Program-made: the position numbers and the translations under genes
Shown: piece by piece, positions 32,308 to 41,623 of the stretch
Layout: each line of letters starts with the position of its first letter
How positions within the stretch are numbered: position 1 is the first letter of the stretch
The notes under the pieces: model-generated
The model's input: only the letters and a program-made list of their open reading frames with translations
Databases searched by the model: none
Told to the model about the DNA's origin: nothing
Origin: an uncultured Clostridia bacterium
GTDB taxonomy: Bacteria; Bacillota; Clostridia; Christensenellales; Aristaeellaceae
Assembly: GCA_946414315.1 (NCBI GenBank)
Contig: CAMKNZ010000008.1
Coordinates: forward strand, 1-64,000
Length of the DNA: 64,000 nucleotides
Direction of reading: 5' to 3'

Positions 32308-33578
32308 TCAGCATTATGAAATACGGCGAGGTGTCCAACGAGGAGATCTTCGCCCGTTCCATGCCGACGGTGAACGTTACGGACGCTGTGGCGGAGATCA
32401 TCCGGAACGTGCGGGAACGGGGCGACGCCGCCGTCAAGGAATACACGGAAAAGTTTGACAAGGCGAAGCTTGACAGCCTGCTGGTGACGGCTGAAGAAAT
32501 GGAAGAGGCACTGGAAAAGACTGGACAGGAGTTTATGGCCATTCTGGAAAAGGCGGCGGCCAATATCCGGAAGTTCCACAGCAGGCAGGTGCGGAATTCC
32601 TTCATCATTAATGACGAACCCGGCGTGGTCATGGGCCAGAAGGTGATCCCGGTGGACCGGGCGGGCGTATATGTACCCGGCGGTACGGCGCCCCTGTCCT
32701 CCACGGTGCTGATGGACGTGATTCCTGCGAAGATCGCGGGCGTGAAGGAAGTGATCCTGATCACGCCTCCCGGAAAAGACGGGAAGATCGATCCGGCGAT
32801 CCTGGCGGCGGCGAAGGTAGCCGGAGCGGACCGGATCGTGAAGGCGGGCGGCGCCCAGGCGATCGCGGCGTTGGCATACGGTACGGAATCCGTGCCGAAG
32901 GCGGACAAGATCGTCGGCCCCGGGAACGCTTTTGTGGCGGAAGCAAAACGCCAGGTCTACGGCATTGTTTCCATTGATATGATTGCCGGCCCCAGCGAGA
33001 TCCTGGTGGCGGCGGACGGCAAGTCCAATCCCGCCTGGCTGGCGGCGGACCTGCTGAGCCAGGCCGAACACGACAAGGTGGCCAGCGCCGTGCTGGTGAC
33101 CGACTCCATGGAACTGGCGGAAAAGGTGCGGGACGAACTGGAAAAGCAGATCCCGCTGCTGGACCGGGCGGAGATTGCCCGGGTATCCATTGACAACAAC
33201 GGCAAAATCATTGTTGCAGAAGACCTGAAGACCGTGATCGACATTGCCAACGAGATCGCACCCGAGCACCTGGAACTGTGCGTGGACAATCCCTTCGACT
33301 GGCTGGACAGCATCCGGCACGCCGGATCGGTGTTCATGGGCCGGAACTGCCCGGAAGCGCTGGGCGACTACATGGCCGGACCGAATCACACGCTGCCGAC
33401 TCAGGGAACCGCTAAATTTTCCAGTCCGCTGTCGGTGGATGACTTTGTGAAGAAAACGCAGTATACTTATTTTACCCGGGAAGCGCTGGCTGACCTGGCA
33501 CAGGATGTAGCCGCCTTTGCCCGGAAGGAAGGATTGACCGGACACGCCAGGAGCGCGCTGATCAGAACGGAAAAATAA
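32304..33578 (+). CDS. hisD: Histidinol dehydrogenase
   Basis: 424 residues; oxidises histidinol to histidine in two NAD-dependent steps, the last reaction of the pathway. Typical segments are VPGGTAPLSSTVLMDVIPAK, GAQAIAALAYGTES, KIVGPGNAFVAEAKR, IAGPSEILV, AEHDKVASA (zinc and catalytic region), EIAPEHLELC and GPNHTLPT. The start overlaps the hisG stop by four bases, giving translational coupling. Length and motifs are normal for the family. Confidence 0.97.
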   Translation: MISIMKYGEVSNEEIFARSMPTVNVTDAVAEIIRNVRERGDAAVKEYTEKFDKAKLDSLLVTAEEMEEALEKTGQEFMAILEKAAANIRKFHSRQVRNSFIINDEPGVVMGQKVIPVDRAGVYVPGGTAPLSSTVLMDVIPAKIAGVKEVILITPPGKDGKIDPAILAAAKVAGADRIVKAGGAQAIAALAYGTESVPKADKIVGPGNAFVAEAKRQVYGIVSIDMIAGPSEILVAADGKSNPAWLAADLLSQAEHDKVASAVLVTDSMELAEKVRDELEKQIPLLDRAEIARVSIDNNGKIIVAEDLKTVIDIANEIAPEHLELCVDNPFDWLDSIRHAGSVFMGRNCPEALGDYMAGPNHTLPTQGTAKFSSPLSVDDFVKKTQYTYFTREALADLAQDVAAFARKEGLTGHARSALIRTEK

Positions 33579-33594
33579 GAGAGGAAGACACAGG

Positions 33595-34659
33595 ATGAGC
33601 CGGTTCTTTTCGGAGAAGTATATTGACCTGGAACCGTACGTTCCGGGGGAGCAGCCGCGGAATCAGCAGTATGTGAAGCTGAACACGAACGAAAACCCGT
33701 ATCCGCCCCTGCCGGAGGTGACGAAAGCCGTCGAAGAGGCGAGCAGGAAGCTGTATCTTTATTCCGATACGGAGTGCGTTGACCTGAGGAAGGCGCTGGC
33801 CAGGCGGCTGGAGATCTCCCCGGACGAACTGCTGATGACCAACGGTTCGGACGAGATCCTGAACTTTGCTTTCATGGCCTTTTGCGACAAGCATACACCG
33901 GCTTATTTCGCGGATATTACCTACGGCTTTTATCCGGTGTTTGCAGCAATTAACCGGGTGCCCTATGAGACTATTCCGCTGAGGGATGACCTGACGATCA
34001 ATATTGCCGATTATTATCATAAAGCCGGCACAATCTTCATTGCCAATCCGAACGCACCGACGGCCATCGCTCTCCGGGCGCGCGAGATTGAAGAGATCCT
34101 GAAACGGAATCCCTACAACGTGGTGATTGTGGATGAAGCCTATGTGGATTTCGGCGCAGAGAGCTGTGTGCCGCTGATCCGGAAATATGACAACCTGCTG
34201 GTCACGCAGACCTTCTCCAAATCCCGGTCCATGGCAGGCGCCAGGCTGGGTATGGGCATCGGTAATCCGGAGCTGATCCGGGACCTGAATACGGTGAAGT
34301 ATTCCACCAATCCCTATAATGTCAACAGCCTGACTGCCGCGGCAGGCGTTGCGTCCCTGAAAAATGACGAGTACAATCGGGAAAACAGCCTGAAGATCAT
34401 GGATACCCGGGACCAGTACGGAAGGAAGCTTCGGGAACTGGGCTTTGAAATGACTGAAAGCCAGGCGAACTTCTTCTTTGCCAGGCACCCGGAGATTCCC
34501 GGCGAGGAACTGTACCTGGAACTGAAAAAGCGGGGCGTGCTGATCCGTCACTTCAATGCGGAACGGATCAAGGATTATAACCGCATCACTATCGGCACCC
34601 CGGAACAGATGGACAGGCTGGTTGAAGAAATCAAAGCGATACTGGAGGACAGGAAATGA
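33595..34659 (+). CDS. hisC: Histidinol-phosphate aminotransferase
   Basis: 354 residues, PLP-dependent fold-type I aminotransferase converting imidazole-acetol phosphate to histidinol phosphate. KLNTNENPYPP at the N-terminus, TNGSDEILNFAFMAF, ANPNAPTAIALRAREIE, VIVDEAYVDFG, and the Schiff-base lysine in TFSKSRSMAGARLGMG are seen. GAGGAAG precedes the ATG and the gene is 16 bases after hisD. Its end overlaps hisB by four bases. Confidence 0.96.
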   Translation: MSRFFSEKYIDLEPYVPGEQPRNQQYVKLNTNENPYPPLPEVTKAVEEASRKLYLYSDTECVDLRKALARRLEISPDELLMTNGSDEILNFAFMAFCDKHTPAYFADITYGFYPVFAAINRVPYETIPLRDDLTINIADYYHKAGTIFIANPNAPTAIALRAREIEEILKRNPYNVVIVDEAYVDFGAESCVPLIRKYDNLLVTQTFSKSRSMAGARLGMGIGNPELIRDLNTVKYSTNPYNVNSLTAAAGVASLKNDEYNRENSLKIMDTRDQYGRKLRELGFEMTESQANFFFARHPEIPGEELYLELKKRGVLIRHFNAERIKDYNRITIGTPEQMDRLVEEIKAILEDRK

Positions 34660-35243
34660 GACAGGCAGAAATCAGCCGGAAGACCGGCGAGACGGATATC
34701 CGCGTACTGCTGAACCTGGACGGAACCGGAAAGAGCACCGTCGATACGGGCGTCGGTTTCCTGGACCACATGCTGACGCTGTTTGCCCGCCACGGGCGGT
34801 TTGACCTGGAAGTGTCCTGTAAAGGAGACACCTATGTGGACGACCATCACTCCGTGGAGGACATCGGCATCGCCCTGGGCAAGGCTTTTGAGCAGGCCCT
34901 GGGGGACAAGAAGGGCGTGACACGTTACGGAAGCACGATCCTGCCGATGGACGAAAGCCTCATCCTGAGCGCGGCGGACCTGTCCGGCCGCGGCCTGCTG
35001 ATCTACGACCTTTCGATCCCGGCGGAGAAGGTCGGAACCTTTGATACGGAACTGACGGAGGAATTCTTCCGGGCCCTGGCCCACAACGCCGGCATGACGC
35101 TTCACATCAGGCAGCTTTCCGGCGGCAACAGCCACCACATCATTGAAGGCGCCTTCAAGAGCGTGGCCCGCAGCCTGCGGACCGCAGCGGCCATCGATCC
35201 TGCCTGCGCGGAGGAGATCCCCTCCACGAAAGGAGTCCTGTGA
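34656..35243 (+). CDS. hisB: Imidazoleglycerol-phosphate dehydratase
   Basis: 195 residues, the monofunctional dehydratase (no N-terminal phosphatase domain as in enterobacterial HisB). Duplicated metal-binding motifs are seen as DTGVGFLDHMLTLFARHG and VDDHHSVEDIGIALG in the first half, and FRALAHNAGMTLHI and GGNSHHIIEGAFKS in the second. The missing phosphatase activity is supplied by the PHP-type enzyme at the operon end. Its stop codon shares its final A with the hisH ATG. Confidence 0.97.
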   Translation: MRQAEISRKTGETDIRVLLNLDGTGKSTVDTGVGFLDHMLTLFARHGRFDLEVSCKGDTYVDDHHSVEDIGIALGKAFEQALGDKKGVTRYGSTILPMDESLILSAADLSGRGLLIYDLSIPAEKVGTFDTELTEEFFRALAHNAGMTLHIRQLSGGNSHHIIEGAFKSVARSLRTAAAIDPACAEEIPSTKGVL

Positions 35244-35866
35244 TGATCGCAATCATCGACTACGGCGTGGGGAACCTGTTTTCCCTGCAGTCCTCCTTTG
35301 CCGCGATCGGGCAGGAAGCCGTCGTGACCCGGGACATTGAGGAGATCCGCCGGGCGGACCGGCTGATCCTTCCCGGCGTAGGCGCTTTCCAGGACGCAGC
35401 GGACAAGCTGCGTCTTTCCGGCATGGACCGGGCGGTGAGGGAAGAAACGGCGAAAGGGAAGCCGCTGCTGGGCATCTGCCTGGGTATGCAGATGCTGTTT
35501 GAGCGCAGCCATGAATACGGCGTGCACGAAGGCCTGGGCCTGCTGAAGGGCGAGATCTGCCCGATTGCGGAAAAGATTCCGGCAGGGCTCAAGATTCCCC
35601 AGATGGGCTGGAACGCCCTGAAGATCGTGAAGGATTCTCCGCTGCTGAAATACACGAAGGCAGGGGAATATGTCTATTTTGTCCATTCCTACAGCGCGGT
35701 GGACTGCGACGACAGCCTGCTGGCCGTGACGGAATACGGCGCGGACCTGACGGCCTGCGTGGGCAAAGGCAATGTATTCGGCTGCCAGTTCCATCCGGAA
35801 AAAAGCGGCGAAGTCGGCCTGCGTATCCTGAAGGCCTTCTGTGAAACGGAGGTTGCTTCATGCTGA
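35243..35866 (+). CDS. hisH: Imidazole glycerol phosphate synthase, glutaminase subunit
   Basis: 207 residues; class I glutamine amidotransferase supplying ammonia to HisF. ATG 35243 is preferred over GTG 35240 for spacing from AAAGGAG. IIDYGVGNLFSLQSSF at the N-terminus, nucleophile in GICLGMQMLFERSHE, and the His/Glu pair in FGCQFHPEKSGE are visible. The stop overlaps the hisA start by seven bases. Confidence 0.97.
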   Translation: MIAIIDYGVGNLFSLQSSFAAIGQEAVVTRDIEEIRRADRLILPGVGAFQDAADKLRLSGMDRAVREETAKGKPLLGICLGMQMLFERSHEYGVHEGLGLLKGEICPIAEKIPAGLKIPQMGWNALKIVKDSPLLKYTKAGEYVYFVHSYSAVDCDDSLLAVTEYGADLTACVGKGNVFGCQFHPEKSGEVGLRILKAFCETEVASC

Positions 35867-36573
35867 TTTTTCCCGCAATTGACTTATACGAAGGCAAAGC
35901 GGTCCGCCTGTACAAGGGGGATTACGCGCAGATGACGGTCTACAGCGATCATCCGGAGGAGATCGCCATGGACTTTGCCGCCAAGGGTGCGACCCATGCG
36001 CACCTGGTGGACCTGGAAGGTGCGAAGAACGGCACGACGCCGAACCTGAATACGGTGCTGAAGCTGAAGGAAGCGGCGGGCCTGTTCTGCGAGATCGGCG
36101 GCGGCATCCGCAGCATGGAGATCGTAAGGACCTATCTTTCCGCCGGGCTGGACCGGGTGATCCTGGGCACGGCGGCGGTGGAGGATCCGGTGTTCCTGCG
36201 GACGGCGGTGGATGCGTACGGTGAACAGATCGCAGTAGGCGTGGATGTGCGGGATGGCTATGTAGCCGTGAAGGGCTGGACGGAAAAGTCCGCGCTGCAC
36301 TTCATGGATTTCTGCAAGAAAATGGAACAAATCGGCGTGAAAACGCTGATCTGCACGGATATCTCCCGGGACGGCGCCATGCGGGGTACCAACCGGGAAA
36401 TGTACCGGCAGCTGTCGGAAACCCTGGGCCTGCAGATTACGGCCTCGGGCGGCGTCAGCACGATGGAGGATATCGAAAGCCTGCGGCAGATGAACCTGTA
36501 CGGCGCAATCATCGGCAAGGCGTACTATACCGGGGATATCGACCTGAAGAAAGCGATCGAGGTATGTAAATGA
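35860..36573 (+). CDS. hisA: ProFAR isomerase
   Basis: 237 residues, TIM barrel. Isomerises ProFAR to PRFAR. LIFPAIDLYEGKAVRLYKGD contains the first catalytic Asp; HLVDLEGAKNG, EIGGGIRSMEI, GVDVRDGYVAVKGW and the second-half catalytic region CTDISRDGAM followed by TASGGVSTMEDI are all in place, with half-barrel phosphate sites. The gene overlaps hisH and hisF by seven and four bases. Confidence 0.97.
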   Translation: MLIFPAIDLYEGKAVRLYKGDYAQMTVYSDHPEEIAMDFAAKGATHAHLVDLEGAKNGTTPNLNTVLKLKEAAGLFCEIGGGIRSMEIVRTYLSAGLDRVILGTAAVEDPVFLRTAVDAYGEQIAVGVDVRDGYVAVKGWTEKSALHFMDFCKKMEQIGVKTLICTDISRDGAMRGTNREMYRQLSETLGLQITASGGVSTMEDIESLRQMNLYGAIIGKAYYTGDIDLKKAIEVCK

Positions 36574-37328
36574 TCACCAAACGGATTATTCCCTGCCTGG
36601 ACGTGAAGGACGGACGGGTAGTCAAGGGCGTCAATTTCCAGAAGCTCGGCGACGTAGCTTCCCCGGTGGAGCTGGCAAAGTATTACAGCGACAACGGGGC
36701 GGACGAGCTGGTCTTTTACGACATTACGGCTTCGGCGGAGGGCCGGGCGCTGTTCACGGACATTCTGACGGAAACGGCGCGGACGGTATTCATCCCGCTG
36801 ACGGTGGGCGGCGGAATTAACACCACGGACGACTTTGACCGGGTACTGAAGTGCGGCGCGGATAAGGTGTCCGTCAACTCAGGCGCCATCCGGGATCCGT
36901 CGCTGGTAGGAAAGGCCGCAAAACTCTACGGCGACCAGTGCGTGGTGCTGAGCGTGGATGTGAAACGGGTGGACGGCGTTTTCCGGATCTTCGCCAAGGG
37001 CGGCCGGGAGAACACCGGGATGGATGCCATCGAGTGGGTGAAGCGATGCGTCGGCGAAGGCGCCGGCGAGGTCGTTGTCAACTCCATGGACACGGACGGC
37101 GTGAAGCAGGGGTTTGACCTGGAACTGCTGGAACAGGTGTGCAATGTGGTGCAGGTACCGGTGATCGCTTCCGGCGGCGCCGGATGCATTCAGGACTTCA
37201 TCACGCTGTTCAGGGCGCTCCCCGGGGTGGACGCCGGTCTGGCAGCTTCGATCTTCCATTTCGGAGAGGTCGCGATTAAAGACCTGAAGCTTGAAATGCA
37301 GAAGAACGGGATTCCGGCAAGAATATAA
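36570..37328 (+). CDS. hisF: Imidazole glycerol phosphate synthase, cyclase subunit
   Basis: 252 residues, TIM barrel; partners HisH to make imidazole glycerol phosphate and AICAR. Both catalytic aspartates are seen: [17 protein letters not shown] and [17 protein letters not shown]. Phosphate-binding motifs [11 protein letters not shown] and [11 protein letters not shown] are intact. AICAR links this pathway with purine synthesis (purC is about 10 kb away). Confidence 0.97.
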   Translation: MITKRIIPCLDVKDGRVVKGVNFQKLGDVASPVELAKYYSDNGADELVFYDITASAEGRALFTDILTETARTVFIPLTVGGGINTTDDFDRVLKCGADKVSVNSGAIRDPSLVGKAAKLYGDQCVVLSVDVKRVDGVFRIFAKGGRENTGMDAIEWVKRCVGEGAGEVVVNSMDTDGVKQGFDLELLEQVCNVVQVPVIASGGAGCIQDFITLFRALPGVDAGLAASIFHFGEVAIKDLKLEMQKNGIPARI

Positions 37329-37344
37329 CTTTGGAGGAAAAACA

Positions 37345-37992
37345 ATGCTTAAGATTGAGGATCTGAAATTTGACGAGAAAGGCCTGATTCCGGCCATTGT
37401 GGTGGACGCGGAGAACGGCAAGGTGCTGACGCTGGCGTATATGAACAAGGAAAGCCTGCAGATTTCCATGGAGAAAGGGCTGACCTGCTTCTGGAGCAGG
37501 AGCCGGCAGGAGCTGTGGCTGAAGGGCGAGACCAGCGGGAATTATCAGCACATCGTGTCCATTACGGCAGACTGCGACCGGGACGCGCTGGTAGTGAAGG
37601 TGGAAAAGGACGGCCCGGCCTGCCATACGGGTACGGAGAGCTGCTTCAATGACGTGATCTGGGAGAGCGACGAACTGCATGAGTTCACCTATGAGGGACT
37701 GATGGAGCTGATCGCCGGCCGGAAAAAGGAAAAGAAGGAAGGCTCCTATACGACCTACCTGTTTGAGAAGGGCCTGGACAAGATCCTGAAGAAAGTCGGG
37801 GAGGAGACCACTGAGGTCATCATCGCGGCCAAGGACAAGGATAAGAAGAACACGGTCTATGAGATCGCCGATCTGGCCTATCACGTGATGGTGCTGATGA
37901 TCGAAGCGGGAATCTCCCTGGAGGATATCCATAAGGAACTGGCGTCCCGTCACGTGATCGACAAGAAGGTCAAGCAGGAGAAGATGGTCTGA
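37345..37992 (+). CDS. hisIE: Bifunctional phosphoribosyl-AMP cyclohydrolase / phosphoribosyl-ATP pyrophosphatase
   Basis: 215 residues from ATG 37345 (TTGGAGG site); the upstream in-frame extension overlaps hisF and is discarded. The N-terminal HisI domain has [20 protein letters not shown], and metal-binding [12 protein letters not shown] and [11 protein letters not shown]. The C-terminal HisE domain has the all-alpha pyrophosphatase pattern [17 protein letters not shown] and [13 protein letters not shown] fused HisIE carries out steps 2 and 3 of the pathway. The stop codon shares its A with the next ATG. Confidence 0.96.
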   Translation: MLKIEDLKFDEKGLIPAIVVDAENGKVLTLAYMNKESLQISMEKGLTCFWSRSRQELWLKGETSGNYQHIVSITADCDRDALVVKVEKDGPACHTGTESCFNDVIWESDELHEFTYEGLMELIAGRKKEKKEGSYTTYLFEKGLDKILKKVGEETTEVIIAAKDKDKKNTVYEIADLAYHVMVLMIEAGISLEDIHKELASRHVIDKKVKQEKMV

Positions 37993-38726
37993 TGAAAGAT
38001 CTGCACATGCACACCGTGTTTTCCGACGGAAAGAACACGCCGGAAGAAATGGTGCAGGAAGCGATCCGTCTCGGACTGGATACGGTGGGGATCTCGGATC
38101 ACAGCCACCTGGACCCCTGCGGTATGACGCTGGAAGCCAGTGAAGAATACCGGAAGGAGATCGCGCGCCTGAAGGAAAAGTATGCCGGGCAGATCAAAGT
38201 ACTCTGCGGGCTGGAGCGGGATTTCATCTCGGATGATTTCGGGCCGTACGACTATGTGATCGGCTCAGTACACCTGCTGACAATGCCGGACGGACATCAT
38301 GTTTCCATCGACTGGACCTCGGAGAAACAGCGGGAAGGCGTGGAAAAATACTTCGGCGGAGACTGGTACGCTTTCGTTGAAGAATTCTATGGAACGGAAG
38401 CGAAGGTGGTCGAGGTTACAAAGTGCGACATCATCGGCCATTTCGATCTGATCACCAAGTTCATCGAGCAGGAACCGAACTTTGACGTCCACCATCCCCG
38501 CTATGTGAAAGCCTGGCAGAAGGCGGCGGATATCCTGCTGAAGACCGGGAAACCCTTTGAGATCAACACCGGGGCCATTTCCCGGGGATACCGGACCAGC
38601 CCCTATCCCAGCAAAGAGATCCGGGATTATATCCGGTCCCGCGGCGGCACGCTGATCCTTTCCAGCGACAGCCACGCAAAGGAAACGATCGCATACCGGT
38701 TTGAAGAGTACGAGAATGAAATATAA
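37992..38726 (+). CDS. hisK: Histidinol-phosphatase, PHP family (HisK/HisJ type)
   Basis: 244 residues; removes the phosphate from histidinol phosphate, filling the gap left by the monofunctional HisB. PHP-domain metal ligands are visible in DLHMHTVFSDG, ISDHSHLDP, CGLERDFI, GSVHLL, CDIIGHFDLI and SSDSHAKE. It is coupled to hisIE and followed by a terminator. Its place as last gene of a complete his operon makes the assignment firm, although PHP proteins have other substrates too. Confidence 0.9.
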   Translation: MKDLHMHTVFSDGKNTPEEMVQEAIRLGLDTVGISDHSHLDPCGMTLEASEEYRKEIARLKEKYAGQIKVLCGLERDFISDDFGPYDYVIGSVHLLTMPDGHHVSIDWTSEKQREGVEKYFGGDWYAFVEEFYGTEAKVVEVTKCDIIGHFDLITKFIEQEPNFDVHHPRYVKAWQKAADILLKTGKPFEINTGAISRGYRTSPYPSKEIRDYIRSRGGTLILSSDSHAKETIAYRFEEYENEI

Positions 38727-38728
38727 AG

Positions 38729-38768
38729 AGAAAAAAGTTTCCGAAGAAATCCGGGAACTTTTTCTTTT
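38729..38768 (+). terminator. Terminator of the his operon
   Basis: AGAAAAAAGTTTCCG pairs, with one bulge and one mismatch, with CCGGGAACTTTTTCT; a T-rich tract follows. Confidence 0.8.
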
Positions 38769-38830
38769 GGCCTGCGTCTGACAGAGTGAGACCGGGAGAA
38801 ACCGGCACAAAGAAGACGGAGGGAAAGACA

Positions 38831-40672
38831 ATGAAGAAGGTTACAGCGATCATTCTGGCCGTGCTGATGGTGCTGAGCATCGCGGCGGGTGCCATGGGCG
38901 AAGAAAACAAGATCTGGCAGGCCGGGGATACGGGTGAAAAGGTCACCTGGATCCAGCAGCGCCTGAAGGACCTGGAGTACCTGGACCGCACACCGACCGG
39001 TATCTTTGATGAGGAGACCGCGAAGGCACTGATGGGATTCCAGCAGGATCACGGCCTGCTGAAGACCGGGATGGCGGACAGCGTCACGATGAAGATGCTG
39101 GAAACAGTGACGGAAACCCGGTCTGAGATTGTGAACAGATGGAACGTATATGAAGGAGACGTGTGTTACGAAGCGTCCGCCGAATCATACTCCATGAAAT
39201 CATCCTATGCACCGATGGCTACGGGTATGCCGGCTGCCGGGATGATGCGGAACGAACCGATCGACTGGAATACGGAAGAATACACGACCTTTGAAAGCAA
39301 CCGCTTCCTGAGCGTGCAGACATCGCCGCTGTCCACTTTTGCGGCGGACGTGGATACCTCCTCCTACGCACTGTTCCGGCGCAAGGTGCTTAGCGGGGAA
39401 AGGGTTTCTCCCGACAGCATCCGGATCGAGGAGATGCTGAATTACTTCCATTACGACTACGCGAAGCCGCAGAACGGCGAACCCTTCGGCGTGACGGTTG
39501 AGATCGCGCCCTGTCCCTGGAATGAAAAGACGAAGCTGATGCTGATCGGCCTGCAGGCGGAGGAAATCCAGACGGACAACCGGCCGGGCCACAACCTGGT
39601 GTTCCTGATCGACACCTCCGGCAGCATGTACGGCAGCGACCGGCTGGACCTGGTGAAGCGTGCGTTCCTGCTGCTGCTGGACGAGCTGAAACCGGAAGAC
39701 ACCGTATCTATCGTGGCCTATGCCAGCCAGGACCGGGTCGTGATTGAAGGCGTTCCCGCTGCGGACAAGACCCGCATCATGGAAGCAATCTCCGAACTGG
39801 AAGCGGGCGGCGCCACCAACGGATCCGCCGGCATCAACAGGGCTTATGAGATCGCGGCAAAGTATTACCGCGAAGGCGGCGTGAACCGGATTCTGCTGGC
39901 CACGGACGGCGACCTGAACGTGGGTACCACAGGTGAAGGAGACCTGGCCAACCTGGTGAGCGAAAAGAAAAAGGCCGGTATCAGCCTGACCTGCCTGGGC
40001 GTCGGTATGGGCAACTATAAGGATAACAAGATGGAAGCGCTGGCGGATTACGGCGACGGCAACTGCCGGTATCTGGACACGATCCATGAAGCCCGCAAGG
40101 CCCTGGTGGAAGAAGGCGGCGGTACGTTCGTCACCGTTGCGAAGGACGTCAAGATCCAGGTGGACTTCAACCCGGCGATGGTCAAGGGTTACCGGCTGAT
40201 CGGATACGAAGACCGGGTGATGGCGGCCGAAGATTTTGCCAACGATGAAAAGGACGGCGGCGAGATCGGCAGCGGACACCGGGTGACAGCCCTGTATGAG
40301 ATCGTACCGGCGGATTCCGACTTTGAATTCGGCGAGGCGGGCAGCCGCTACCAGAATGCGCAGGCGGAGGAAACCGCTGAAGGAGCCGACTGGCTGACGG
40401 TCTCCATCCGGGCCAAGGAACCGGAAGGAACGGAAAGCAGGCTGTATGAATATCCCGTGAAGGCGGACGCAGTCAAGGAGACCATGAGCGAAAACCTGCG
40501 GTTCGCCGCGGGCGTGGCCGAGGCCGGGATGATCCTGCGGGAGAACGAGTGGAAGGGCACTTCGAGCTGGGCGCAGGCGCTGGAACTGGTGCGCGGATGT
40601 GAGAGCGTGACCGGGGATGCGTACAAGGAAGAGTTTGTGTACCTGCTGACGCTGCTGGAAAGAGCTCAGTGA
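38831..40672 (+). CDS. Secreted VWA (YfbK-like) protein with PG-binding domain
   Basis: 613 residues from ATG 38831 (GGAGGG site). Signal peptide KKVTAIILAVLMVLSIAAGAMG. Residues about 25-100 form a peptidoglycan-binding_1 domain (GEKVTWIQQRLKDLEYLDR; GIFDEETAKALMGFQQDHGL). Residues about 150-250 carry a YfbK-type N-domain (FAADVDTSSYALFRRKVL; VSPDSIRIEEMLNYF). The VWA domain (about 250-430) has an intact MIDAS: DTSGSM (Asp261), GGATNGSAG and ATDGDLNVG. A C-terminal beta-rich YfbK domain follows. It is likely anchored in the wall and binds a metal-dependent partner; no operon partner is evident. Confidence 0.88.
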   Translation: MKKVTAIILAVLMVLSIAAGAMGEENKIWQAGDTGEKVTWIQQRLKDLEYLDRTPTGIFDEETAKALMGFQQDHGLLKTGMADSVTMKMLETVTETRSEIVNRWNVYEGDVCYEASAESYSMKSSYAPMATGMPAAGMMRNEPIDWNTEEYTTFESNRFLSVQTSPLSTFAADVDTSSYALFRRKVLSGERVSPDSIRIEEMLNYFHYDYAKPQNGEPFGVTVEIAPCPWNEKTKLMLIGLQAEEIQTDNRPGHNLVFLIDTSGSMYGSDRLDLVKRAFLLLLDELKPEDTVSIVAYASQDRVVIEGVPAADKTRIMEAISELEAGGATNGSAGINRAYEIAAKYYREGGVNRILLATDGDLNVGTTGEGDLANLVSEKKKAGISLTCLGVGMGNYKDNKMEALADYGDGNCRYLDTIHEARKALVEEGGGTFVTVAKDVKIQVDFNPAMVKGYRLIGYEDRVMAAEDFANDEKDGGEIGSGHRVTALYEIVPADSDFEFGEAGSRYQNAQAEETAEGADWLTVSIRAKEPEGTESRLYEYPVKADAVKETMSENLRFAAGVAEAGMILRENEWKGTSSWAQALELVRGCESVTGDAYKEEFVYLLTLLERAQ

Positions 40673-40808
40673 GTTGAAAGCGTTCGGTAAATGAGCAAGA
40701 ACAGACAACGAATAGTGCAAAATGAAGATCGAAGTATTGAAATAGACGATGACAAAATAAAATAAAGTGAATATAATGGCATGGATCGGATCCGGAAGGA
40801 GAAACGCC

Positions 40809-41591
40809 ATGCCATTTTTGTATGAAACCCATATGCATACCTGCCAGGGAAGCGCCTGCGGAAAGGTTACGGGAAAGGAACAGGCCCGGGTATACAAGGA
40901 GGCCGGATATACCGGCATTATCATCACCGACCATTTTTTCGGCGGGAATACCGCGGTGAACCGTGAGCTGCCCTGGGAAGAACGTGTCGACCTGTTCTGG
41001 AAGGGATATGAAGACGCGAAAGCGGAAGGCGACCGGATCGGACTGGACGTTTTTTTCGGACTGGAACAGAATATCCATTTTGACGAATACCTGATCTACG
41101 GACTGACAAAGGAATATATGATGGCCCATCCGGAAATGGAACACTGGAACCGGCGGCAGCAGCTGGAGGAAGTGCACAAAGCCGGCGGCTGTGTGATCCA
41201 GGCACATCCGTTCCGGATGCGGAACTATATGGACCGGATCCGGCTGGGACTGCATTTCTGCGACGGAATTGAGGTGGCGAACGCGGGGAACGACCAGATG
41301 GATGACGCCCGGGCATGGCTGTACGGGAAGGAAAACCACCTGGTGATGACGGCCGGATCGGACAACCACTGCGGTGTGAACTGGCCGCTGTACGGCGTGG
41401 CATTTGAAAAACGATTGACAAGTATTGAGGAATATGTCACAATAATTATGAATAAGTATCCCGTTCAACTTCATATTCCGGAAGGCAGGCTTACGTTTGC
41501 CGAACCGCCGGTGATCGACGAAAGGCATCGGGCATTGATGCTGGACGAGAATGAACGGGAGCATCCTGCTGAAAAAGAATGGATTGACTGA
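40809..41591 (+). CDS. PHP-domain metal-dependent hydrolase
   Basis: 260 residues from ATG 40809 (AAGGAG site); an in-frame upstream start is discarded. Metal-binding PHP motifs are seen: FLYETHMHTCQGSACGK, ITDHFFGGN, FFGLEQNIHFDEYLIYG, VIQAHPFRM, and TAGSDNHC. It resembles trpH-like or polymerase-type PHP phosphoesterases rather than the HisK group. Substrate unknown. The GGDEF/EAL gene starts 32 bases after its stop. Confidence 0.8.
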   Translation: MPFLYETHMHTCQGSACGKVTGKEQARVYKEAGYTGIIITDHFFGGNTAVNRELPWEERVDLFWKGYEDAKAEGDRIGLDVFFGLEQNIHFDEYLIYGLTKEYMMAHPEMEHWNRRQQLEEVHKAGGCVIQAHPFRMRNYMDRIRLGLHFCDGIEVANAGNDQMDDARAWLYGKENHLVMTAGSDNHCGVNWPLYGVAFEKRLTSIEEYVTIIMNKYPVQLHIPEGRLTFAEPPVIDERHRALMLDENEREHPAEKEWID

Positions 41592-41623
41592 GACGATCCT
41601 GATCTGGGAAAGGACGGACGGAG